The position numbers and the translations under genes are program-made. A DNA stretch of 64,000 nucleotides from Candidatus Kapaibacterium sp. (GTDB lineage Bacteria > Bacteroidota > Ignavibacteria > Kapaibacteriales > UBA4661): NCBI GenBank assembly GCA_025455065.1, contig JALONG010000009.1:1-64000 (forward strand), given 5' to 3'. The notes below the pieces were generated by a model. It worked only from the letters and a program-made list of their open reading frames with translations, was not told where the DNA came from and searched no databases. This document shows positions 16,867-23,950 of this stretch, one piece after another. The stretch's first letter is position 1, and every line of letters starts with the position of its first letter.

Positions 16867-17979
16867 ATGAATAATTTCCAACTGCGTTTTTGCAAAGTCT
16901 TGATGCTGATAATTTTTGGGGCAACCTTCAGCATTCACAGCCATGCACAAGATAAGAAGCCCGCAGCGCCCACGATTACCTTTTCGGGGTATGTTGATAC
17001 TTATTACGCTTTTGATAATGACGCAACCGTTTTACAAGGGCAACCCGCCGGAGCGCGTCAATTTTCATTTTTGGGGTACGTTCGCAATCAATTTAATCTC
17101 AACACCGCACAATTAACGGGAACACTCTCTCATGAGGACTACCGCGCAGTTCTTACTGTTGCCTACGGTGATTTACGCAATTCCGCATATGTTCCGTTTT
17201 CTCGCTTCAACACACTACAACAAGCAAACGGCGGCTTCCGCATTGTGGACAAACTCTGGATTGACGGTGGTTTTTTTATGACGCACATCGGCGGCGAGAG
17301 CCTTCTGCCAAAAGATAATTGGTTTACACTCTATTCTTTTGCAACCACCAATGAGCCTTTCTATCAAGCAGGCGTGCGCCTCTCCTACGAAGGTAGTCTT
17401 ATTCAGGCACAAGTACATTTGCTGAATGGCTACGGAATTTTCGAGGACAATAATGATTCAAAATCAATCGGCTGGTTTCTTGGTTTTACGCCGTCTTCAC
17501 AGTTTTCTGCGGTTGTAACGGGTATTGCCGGAAATGAGCAGCCCGCAGGAAGTCCCGCAGCAACACGCATTTACAATGATGTTGTCTTGACTTATCAACC
17601 GCTTGACGCTTTGACGCTTAAAGCAGAAGTTGATTACGCTCTGGAGGAAATGCCTGCGTTGAATCGCCAAATGGGTTCGTATTTGGCGAGTTTCCTTGCT
17701 TTGCGCTATGCACTTATCCCCAATCTCTTTGTTTCTGGGCGTTTTGAGTATGTTGTTAATGCCAACGGTGCAAATGGTGATGTGGGCATTATCACAACAG
17801 CCCTCAGAGGCACGGGATACTCTGCATCGCTGGAATACCGCCCCATTCCTAACTCTTACGTGCGTGCGGAAGTGCGTGCTTTGAATTTTGATAATCAATA
17901 CCGCCTTTTTCTTGATGCAGCGGATCGCCCGACCAATTCTCGATTAGAAGGTGTTATTAGTTTGGGCGTTTGGTTTTAA
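16867..17979 (+). CDS. Outer-membrane beta-barrel protein (porin-like)
   Basis: A 370-residue exported barrel. Signal peptide at residues 1-28 ending in HSHAQ, then a run of alternating strands typical of the BBP2/OmpL-like barrels in Bacteroidota: TFSGYVDTYYAFDND at the start, YRAVLTVAYGDL, GFFMTHIGGESL, AGVRLSYEGSLIQAQVHLLNGYG, GWFLGFTPSSQFSAVVTGIAG, LTLKAEVDYALEEM, and a closing aromatic residue (EGVISLGVWF). It probably forms a pore for small solutes; the solute is unknown. No Pho-type repeats were seen upstream, unlike the porin at 56.4 kb. A strong terminator follows. Alternative: a non-porin barrel of the same fold. Confidence 0.85.
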   Translation: MNNFQLRFCKVLMLIIFGATFSIHSHAQDKKPAAPTITFSGYVDTYYAFDNDATVLQGQPAGARQFSFLGYVRNQFNLNTAQLTGTLSHEDYRAVLTVAYGDLRNSAYVPFSRFNTLQQANGGFRIVDKLWIDGGFFMTHIGGESLLPKDNWFTLYSFATTNEPFYQAGVRLSYEGSLIQAQVHLLNGYGIFEDNNDSKSIGWFLGFTPSSQFSAVVTGIAGNEQPAGSPAATRIYNDVVLTYQPLDALTLKAEVDYALEEMPALNRQMGSYLASFLALRYALIPNLFVSGRFEYVVNANGANGDVGIITTALRGTGYSASLEYRPIPNSYVRAEVRALNFDNQYRLFLDAADRPTNSRLEGVISLGVWF

Positions 17980-18043
17980 GCTGTTTTTAGATAAAACGAC
18001 TTCTTGAGATAGTATTCACAACGCTTTCACCACATCATAACGC

Positions 18044-18088
18044 AAAGAGCGTAGAAACGGCATGGTTTCTACGCTCTTTTTGTTTTTT
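18044..18088 (+). terminator. Strong intrinsic terminator
   Basis: A perfect 15-bp stem (18044-18058 with 18065-18079) around loop GGCATG is followed by a T-rich tail to 18088. It ends the porin-like gene at 17979. The minus side has only three Ts, so it is weaker for the convergent protease gene. Confidence 0.95.
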
Positions 18089-18138
18089 CACGCCTCAGCA
18101 GTCGGATTGGAGCAGCCAAAATTCAACCCAAATCGCTT

Positions 18139-19398
18139 TTACTTCTTCCGCTTCTCCAATAGCAACTGTTTTGTTATTGTTTTGTCGCCGCGCTGGATGA
18201 CGAGATTGAGCGTCTGCCCGACAACACCGTCGTTGATAACCGTCAAAACGTCATTTTCACGACGAATTTTCACACCGTCAATTTCTGCAATGATGTCGCC
18301 CGGCTCAAAACCTGCCTTCTCCGCTGTTGAACCGTAGGCAATTTCACTAATCACCACGCCTTGCACTTTTTTCAAATCTAAATACTTCGCAATGCGCTCA
18401 TCTACTTGCTGCACTCGCAATCCGACGTTAAAATCACGGTTGATAGAACCGTCTTTTCGGAGTGCCTCCATAATCCGCCGAACACGATTCGCCGGAACAG
18501 CAAAGCCAATACCAATGCTACCTGCACCGGAGCCGCTTTGCGCTGTCGAATAAATAATCGTATTCATCCCGACAACCTCGCCGAGCGAGTTAGCAAGCGG
18601 TCCACCGGAATTTCCCGAACTAATCGCCGCGTCGGTCTGAATCATACCGCGATACACACGCCCTTCCTGCACCATATTCACACCGGAATTACTCACAACG
18701 CCAACGGTAATCGTTGGTTTTGCATTAACGTCGAAAAGCCCGAAAGGATTACCAAGTGCGATAACCCATTCACCGATAATTACTTCGTCGGAATTGGCAA
18801 AGCGCAAAAACGGGAAGGTAATCCCCTTTGCGCTTTCGTCATCAATTTTGAGCAATGCCACATCACTCGTGCGGTCAGTGCCGATGAGCTTTGCGTTGTA
18901 TTTTTCACCGTTATTCATCGTAACAACAATTTTGGATGCGTGTCCGGCAACGTGGTCGTTGGTCAAAATGTAGCCGTCAGAAGAAATCAAAAAGCCCGAA
19001 CCCAAGCCCGCTACTTCCTGCCGATACGTTTGCGGTTGCGCTCTTTGACCAAAATACTGCCCAAAAAACGGGTCATTGAAAAAATCGGCAAAGGGGTCGC
19101 GCACCTGATATTCTCTGACTTCTACGACATTGATGCCGACAATAGCGGGGCTGCACTGAGCAACAGCACGGGTAATCGCATTGCGGCGCGAGTTGTTAAT
19201 GTCTTGCTGCGCAGCACTCAGCGCCTCCGCCGAAGCGGGAGCAGCGTTTTCCCCATTGGCGTTTGGCTGTTCGGCAGCCGTTAATGAAACATTGCCGGAG
19301 CGCTTAAAGAGCGAGGAAAGACGCGATTGCAACTGAGGAGAAAACCACACAACACACGCCAAAGCAATGGCGACGGCGATGACAATTTTTGTTTTCAT
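18139..19398 (-). CDS. DegP/HtrA-like periplasmic serine protease, one PDZ domain
   Basis: Degrades or protects misfolded envelope proteins. The 419-residue product begins with a membrane anchor or uncleaved signal (KIVIAVAIALACVVWF). The trypsin-like domain shows the catalytic triad: His149 in LTNDHV, Asp179 in TSDVALLKI and Ser264 in ISSGNSGGPL. A Gly-Gln-Phe-Asp-Pro-rich loop precedes it (DPFADFFNDPFFGQYFG). A single PDZ domain covers about residues 325-415 (VVISEIAYGSTAEKAGFEPGD). One PDZ places it nearer DegS/HhoA-type proteins than DegP proper, which has two. It converges on the porin-like gene. Confidence 0.95.
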   Translation of the reverse strand: MKTKIVIAVAIALACVVWFSPQLQSRLSSLFKRSGNVSLTAAEQPNANGENAAPASAEALSAAQQDINNSRRNAITRAVAQCSPAIVGINVVEVREYQVRDPFADFFNDPFFGQYFGQRAQPQTYRQEVAGLGSGFLISSDGYILTNDHVAGHASKIVVTMNNGEKYNAKLIGTDRTSDVALLKIDDESAKGITFPFLRFANSDEVIIGEWVIALGNPFGLFDVNAKPTITVGVVSNSGVNMVQEGRVYRGMIQTDAAISSGNSGGPLANSLGEVVGMNTIIYSTAQSGSGAGSIGIGFAVPANRVRRIMEALRKDGSINRDFNVGLRVQQVDERIAKYLDLKKVQGVVISEIAYGSTAEKAGFEPGDIIAEIDGVKIRRENDVLTVINDGVVGQTLNLVIQRGDKTITKQLLLEKRKK

Positions 19399-19449
19399 AG
19401 TGAGAAAAATCGTTGGACAAAAGGAAATGGAATAAAACGATATATTGGC

Positions 19450-19494
19450 AAATTACCCCAAACACCGCTTCAAAACAAGGGCTTGGGGTAATTT
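19450..19494 (-). terminator. Hairpin terminator after the M3 peptidase
   Basis: A perfect 12-bp stem (19450-19461 with 19483-19494) encloses 21 bases that can themselves fold. On the minus strand the stem ends in GTAATTT and a weak T/A-rich stretch. It lies 40 bases after the M3 peptidase stop and also upstream of the protease gene, so an additional 5'-leader role is possible. Confidence 0.6.
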
Positions 19495-19533
19495 TGACAT
19501 TTCTTAACAATTTTGTGCAAAGAGGCGGAACAC

Positions 19534-21261
19534 TTACACTGCCTGAGCATCAAGCCACGAAGCGGCTTCGGTAACAATCCCTTTCATCGTTGCGGCTTCA
19601 AAGGGTGATTGTAAGTGCGCTGCCTGTACAATTTCCAAAAACGGCTTGCTTCCACCGATACGACAAATTGCGATGTAATCCTGCAAAGCGCTTGTATCCT
19701 TGTTTTGGTGGCGTTTCCAGAATTGCAACGCGCAAAGCTGCGCCAAAGCGTAGTCAATGTAGTAAAAGGGGTATAAATACACGTGCAGTTGTGTTTGCCA
19801 AAGCGCTCCGGCGGCGTTAAAGGGCGCATTGCCGTACTTTCGCCAAGGCAGATATGTCCGCTCCATCGCTTGCCACTGCGCTTTGCGGTCTTGCGGCGAG
19901 GCATTGGGATTGGCGTAAATCCAATGCTGGAACTCGTCAATCGCACAAGCATAGGGAAGGAACGTTACCGCCTCTTCCAAGTGCGCATAGCGGAACTGCG
20001 GGGTTTTCTTGCCAAAAAATTTCTCCATCCAATCCCACGTGAGAAATTCCATGCTCATCGAATGAATTTCACAGGCTTCCATCGTCGGCCAAAAATAATC
20101 CAACAAGGGCTGCTCTTGGCTGCTGCAATAGACCTGAAAAGCGTGTCCCGCCTCGTGTGTCAGCACACGAATATCGTCGGACGTGCCATTAAAATTCGAG
20201 AAAATAAACGGCACACCAAAGCCCGGAAAATTCGTGCAGTAGCCGCCCCGCGCCTTGTTCGGGCGCGTGGTCAAATCCATATAGCCGCCTTCGGTCATCA
20301 TCGCAAAAAAGCGCCCCGTTTCGGGATGCAATTCGTTGTACATCGTCTGCGTGTCAGCAATAATGCCCTCTTCGGGCGCGGAAGGTTGCGGATTACCGTC
20401 AGGAAAATTGAGTGATTCGTCAAACGAATAAAACTCTTCCAAACCGCTCAAACCCAAGCGTTTTGCCTGTTTTTCATGTTGTTTCAGCGCAATCGGCACA
20501 ACAAATTCTCGCACCGCCGCACGGAATTTCGCCACATCATTCGCAGTGTATTCAATTCTTCCCATTTGCGTATAACGATATTCCGTAAAGCTGGTAAAAC
20601 CTGTCTTTTGGGCAATTTCATGGCGAATTTTTACGAGGCGGTCAAAGAGCGTATCCAACGTTTCGGCAACGGTCAAAAGCGCTTGTTGCTGCGCTTCCGA
20701 AGCCTCGCGGCGCACGGCGCGGTCGGTGTCTTCGGCAAATTTCCGAATGCCGGAAAGGTTGTATTTTTCACCGCGAAATTCAATTTCCAATTCCGCCAGA
20801 AGCGAGGTGTACTCTTGCCCCGCATTAGCTTCGTCAATAAGCAGTTGTTTGATTTCGGGTGTGAATGTTTTGGCGGAATCTTCAATGCGTCGCAAAAACA
20901 ATTTCCCGTATTTCGCCTCGACATCCTTGCGGAAAGGCGATTGAAGAAGCCGCTTCGAGACCTCTTCGTTCCATTCTGTGACGGTGGGACTGTTGTCGGT
21001 GTAAAACTGTTTTTCGGCTTTGACAATTTCGTCTTTCACGTTTTGCGTAAAGTGCGTTTCGGCAAGGTTTTCCATGGTAATATAATCGGTGCGAAGCGTG
21101 TTCCAATCTTGCACGGCATCAAGCACATCAGCCGCAGTCGTTGCAGCGTCAAATCGTTCCCAAAGCGTGGTGTATGTGACTTGCAAGGCTTGTAAATCGG
21201 GGCGTTTGTAGGGTAAATCGCTAAATTTCGTAAATTCCTTCGGAGAAGCAGATTTCGTCAT
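19534..21261 (-). CDS. M3 family oligoendopeptidase (PepF-like)
   Basis: A cytosolic zinc metallopeptidase that cleaves short peptides. The 575-residue product has the usual length. The zinc-binding HEAGH lies at residues 369-373 in VLTHEAGHAFQVY, with the third ligand region downstream in TMEACEIHSMSMEFL. The N-terminal part (LQALQVTYTTLWERFDAATT) is the helical lid typical of M3. No signal peptide is present. The gene stands alone between the DegP-like gene and an intergenic region. A possible role is end-stage degradation of peptides made by proteases, which is inferred from the family. Confidence 0.94.
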   Translation of the reverse strand: MTKSASPKEFTKFSDLPYKRPDLQALQVTYTTLWERFDAATTAADVLDAVQDWNTLRTDYITMENLAETHFTQNVKDEIVKAEKQFYTDNSPTVTEWNEEVSKRLLQSPFRKDVEAKYGKLFLRRIEDSAKTFTPEIKQLLIDEANAGQEYTSLLAELEIEFRGEKYNLSGIRKFAEDTDRAVRREASEAQQQALLTVAETLDTLFDRLVKIRHEIAQKTGFTSFTEYRYTQMGRIEYTANDVAKFRAAVREFVVPIALKQHEKQAKRLGLSGLEEFYSFDESLNFPDGNPQPSAPEEGIIADTQTMYNELHPETGRFFAMMTEGGYMDLTTRPNKARGGYCTNFPGFGVPFIFSNFNGTSDDIRVLTHEAGHAFQVYCSSQEQPLLDYFWPTMEACEIHSMSMEFLTWDWMEKFFGKKTPQFRYAHLEEAVTFLPYACAIDEFQHWIYANPNASPQDRKAQWQAMERTYLPWRKYGNAPFNAAGALWQTQLHVYLYPFYYIDYALAQLCALQFWKRHQNKDTSALQDYIAICRIGGSKPFLEIVQAAHLQSPFEAATMKGIVTEAASWLDAQAV

Positions 21262-21494
21262 GGTTCGTGAGGTGAATTATACCAATTTATGTGAATCACT
21301 GTTCATTAACTTCGACACGAGTATGAGTTTGGAAGCCTGATAAATACTCGCACAGACAAGAATGTCTGTGCCACTGAAGCCTGATTTTAATGCACAATTA
21401 TCAACTTATATTGGTATTAGTGAAACATACAAGCATTTACGGCGCGTAATCTACACAATTTCTTGGAGTTTTTTGGCGTTTTTGTGGTTTAAGC
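21262..21494. other. Intergenic region with no gene
   Basis: Between the M3 peptidase start and the terminator of the next minus-strand gene. An 84-codon plus-strand frame (21362-21616) exists but has no ribosome-binding site, runs through the terminator hairpin and has no recognisable content. No TAnnTTTG box for the peptidase was found here. Confidence 0.5.
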
Positions 21495-21535
21495 AAAAAG
21501 CAACGGCACAGCCTCAAAATGAAGCTGTGCCGTTG
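21495..21535 (-). terminator. Intrinsic terminator of the beta-helix gene
   Basis: CAACGGCACAGC (21501-21512) pairs perfectly with GCTGTGCCGTTG (21524-21535), and on the minus strand the stem is followed by C-TTTTT. It lies 65 bases after the stop at 21600. Confidence 0.92.
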
Positions 21536-21599
21536 AATAGTGTCTTGCAGAACACTTGTGTTCAAGCGCTTTTCAATAAAGAAATGTTAGAAAGAAATG

Positions 21600-23702
21600 T
21601 TAGCGAATCACATTGAGTTTTTGCGCTGTGCTGCCGAGCGAACTTTCCACGCGAACAATATACGCGCCGGGCGCGAGGCTCTGCACATTTAACTGAAACT
21701 CAAAAACACCTTCTGCTTGCGGAAGATTGACAGCAGGCGTGAACACAACGTTACCAAGCATATCGTAGATGCGAATCGAAACATTATCCGCTTTGGGCAA
21801 ATTGTAGCGCACCGTGACAACATCACGTGCCGGAATCGGGAACGCCGTTACGCTAAGACGGTCATATTCCAACACGTTTCTGTCACGAACACTCACAACA
21901 CGCTGCGTAGCAGCACCGGAGCGGTATTCGTAAGATTGCGGGTCGTATTCCGCCCATGGCAAATCCCAACGATTCACGATGTTGTTTGTGCCTTCTGCCG
22001 CTCCAAACGCTCCACGATAGGGAACTCGCTGAAAAAACGCATCGTCAATGGCAACATCACTGCCTTGCGGACGGGTGAAGGAGGTAGCATTTGCCAGATA
22101 CGGCGCGATTGTGCGCGGACGCGGGTCAATAGCATTGCTGTTTTCAATAAACGGATTGCCGAGTTGGGCAGGTTCAACGGAAGCAGGCGACAACACATTG
22201 CTAAATGCTGAGGTTTCAAGCCATGTTGCGGGGATACCCGGAGTTGTTCCGTCGAGTTGCAAAGCAACACTCTGTACGCCATACCAGCTATTGTTCCGCA
22301 CCAGAATCGAATCCCGCGAAGCAGCACCTTGTGAGCCTACACCCAAAATTTCAAAGCCTCTGCGCCAACCGACAAACACGGAGTTCACAATCGAAGTGCG
22401 GTTGTTACGGCGTAATTGCGCTGCTGCACCGAAAAAGGCGTTAAATTGATTATCACCGCGTCCTGTTGTCCAAGCATTGTTTTGTACAGGTCCGACGGCG
22501 GTCATATTCGAGAAAATAGCGCGTGTCAAAGGCTGATTAAAACTGCCTCCTGCGTCGTTGTCCATTTCAAAAGCCTGCGACGTGGAAACGTCTGCACGCA
22601 AGCGGTAACGCTGTGCAAAACCGAATTGCACACGACCGCTCCAACCGTTATCGCCATCAAAATCATCATCCAACGTCGCCGTAGCCACGAGATAACGACC
22701 GTCCACCGTACCACCAAACCACTCAAACGCATCGTCATTACCGTAGCTGCACTGCACGTATTCAATGCGTGTGCGGCGACCAACACCGCCCATTGTGAGC
22801 GAGTTCAATTCTTGGTTTGGCGCTGCGGCAATTCCCGCAAACTCAATACGCACATAGCGAACAACGCCGGAGCTATCGTTATCGTCTGTTCCACCGAAAA
22901 TACCGTCGCCTGTTAGAGTGTTTGCAATGCCGCCTTCAAGCGTAGCCGTGCCTCCCGGTTGATTCGTCCGAGCGCGACCGCAAATCAACAAACCACCCCA
23001 ATCACCCGCAGAGCGCTGTCCCGGAGGTGCGGAACTGGTCATCACAATCGGGCGTGTCGGTGTGCCATTGGCGAAAATAACACCGCCGCGATTAACGCAA
23101 ATAGCGGAATTTTGACCAACAGTATCACCAACAATCATTGTTCCGGGTTCAATGTTTAGAGTTGCCAAAGAATCTACGTAAAAATAGCCGTCAAGCGCAT
23201 ATACACGACCGCTGCGCAAGGTCAGCCTTTGACCGCGAGCAACACGACCTGTGAGAACTGAATCCACAGCCGTCGGAAGCGGACGCACGATAGTCATCGG
23301 ACCGTTAATCGTCTGCACAGCGCTTGGTGTGCCGTCTGCATTCAAAAGCGTCATGCGAATAAAGAGCGATTCCGTCGAAATCGAAGGTACACGAAAACCG
23401 CCGTTGAAACGACCGCGATTTGCTGTCGGCAAAGAATCTAAGCGGTTTGCAACAATGCTTGTCCACGTAGCGGCATCGCGGCTTGTTGCCCAATCAAAAC
23501 GGAAACGACTACGAAATGTTCCTGTGGTGTCCCAAACCAAATCCACTGACGTACCGGCACGAAGCGTTGTGCCGCTTGCCGGCTCGGTTAGACGCAGTGT
23601 TGTCGGTTGTGCAAACGCAAGGCTGCCGTACAATGCGACCGCCACAATAACAACGACAGATTGCAAGAGCGATTGCCACTGCTTGGAGAAACGATTGTTC
23701 AT
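21600..23702 (-). CDS. Type IX-secreted right-handed beta-helix protein
   Basis: A 700-residue secreted protein. Signal peptide at residues 1-31 (VVVIVAVALYGSLAFAQ), a fibronectin-like beta domain (about 35-140), then a Gly/Asp/Asn-rich parallel beta-helix (about 150-600; GDWGGLLICGRA, NDDAFEWFGGTVDGRY, DDDFDGDNGWSGRV) and a C-terminal type IX sorting domain (about 620-700; SVTAFPIPARDVVTVRYNLP ... GAYIVRVESSLG). In Bacteroidota such proteins often lie beside a TonB receptor of the kind found here at 23931-26774; a joint surface role is plausible. The promoter carries three 11-bp-spaced TTAACA-like repeats. The ligand or enzymatic activity, if any, is unknown. Confidence 0.88.
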   Translation of the reverse strand: MNNRFSKQWQSLLQSVVVIVAVALYGSLAFAQPTTLRLTEPASGTTLRAGTSVDLVWDTTGTFRSRFRFDWATSRDAATWTSIVANRLDSLPTANRGRFNGGFRVPSISTESLFIRMTLLNADGTPSAVQTINGPMTIVRPLPTAVDSVLTGRVARGQRLTLRSGRVYALDGYFYVDSLATLNIEPGTMIVGDTVGQNSAICVNRGGVIFANGTPTRPIVMTSSAPPGQRSAGDWGGLLICGRARTNQPGGTATLEGGIANTLTGDGIFGGTDDNDSSGVVRYVRIEFAGIAAAPNQELNSLTMGGVGRRTRIEYVQCSYGNDDAFEWFGGTVDGRYLVATATLDDDFDGDNGWSGRVQFGFAQRYRLRADVSTSQAFEMDNDAGGSFNQPLTRAIFSNMTAVGPVQNNAWTTGRGDNQFNAFFGAAAQLRRNNRTSIVNSVFVGWRRGFEILGVGSQGAASRDSILVRNNSWYGVQSVALQLDGTTPGIPATWLETSAFSNVLSPASVEPAQLGNPFIENSNAIDPRPRTIAPYLANATSFTRPQGSDVAIDDAFFQRVPYRGAFGAAEGTNNIVNRWDLPWAEYDPQSYEYRSGAATQRVVSVRDRNVLEYDRLSVTAFPIPARDVVTVRYNLPKADNVSIRIYDMLGNVVFTPAVNLPQAEGVFEFQLNVQSLAPGAYIVRVESSLGSTAQKLNVIR

Positions 23703-23778
23703 AAAGAAACAGAATGGTGATGAAAAAAAGAAGATGATTTCAGATATTATGCTTGATAGCAGATTACAATGTTCGTTG

Positions 23779-23823
23779 CAAACTTACATTTCATCGTTTA
23801 CCTGAATGTTACGGCAATGTTAA
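23779..23823 (-). promoter_or_regulatory. Pho-box-like promoter of the beta-helix gene
   Basis: On the minus strand TTAACA, GTAACA and GTAAAC (5' ends 23823, 23812, 23801) repeat at exactly 11-bp intervals and lie 37, 26 and 15 bases before a TAAGTTTG -7 box (23779-23786). No TTTG -33 box is present, as expected of a promoter that needs an activator. The arrangement matches the promoters at 57640-57706 and, within one base, at 26838-26883. Confidence 0.6.
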
Positions 23824-23849
23824 GCCTACATAACATTCTCATTGTCATC

Positions 23850-23890
23850 AAAGAAAAACCCTTGCTTGTCAAAGAACAAACAAGGGTTTT
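23850..23890 (-). terminator. Intrinsic terminator of the large TonB receptor
   Basis: Fifteen-base arms 23855-23869 and 23876-23890 pair with one mismatch. On the minus strand the stem runs into TTTTTCTTT. It separates the TonB receptor from the beta-helix gene, so each is its own transcript. Confidence 0.92.
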
Positions 23891-23910
23891 ATGGCATGAC
23901 ATCCGATATA

Positions 23911-23950
23911 TTATTTCAAGCGATAGCTAATTATTTCAAGCGATAGCTAA
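23911..23950. repeat. 20-bp perfect duplication across a stop codon
   Basis: The 20 bases at 23911-23930 are repeated exactly at 23931-23950. The second copy holds the last five codons and stop of the TonB receptor (S-Y-R-L-K-stop); the first copy lies just after the stop, out of frame. The protein is unaffected. It is a recent tandem duplication or an assembly error. Confidence 0.97.

Noticed and set aside
21362-21616. 84-codon plus-strand frame
   Set aside because: Runs through the terminator of the opposite gene; no ribosome-binding site, no recognisable family.
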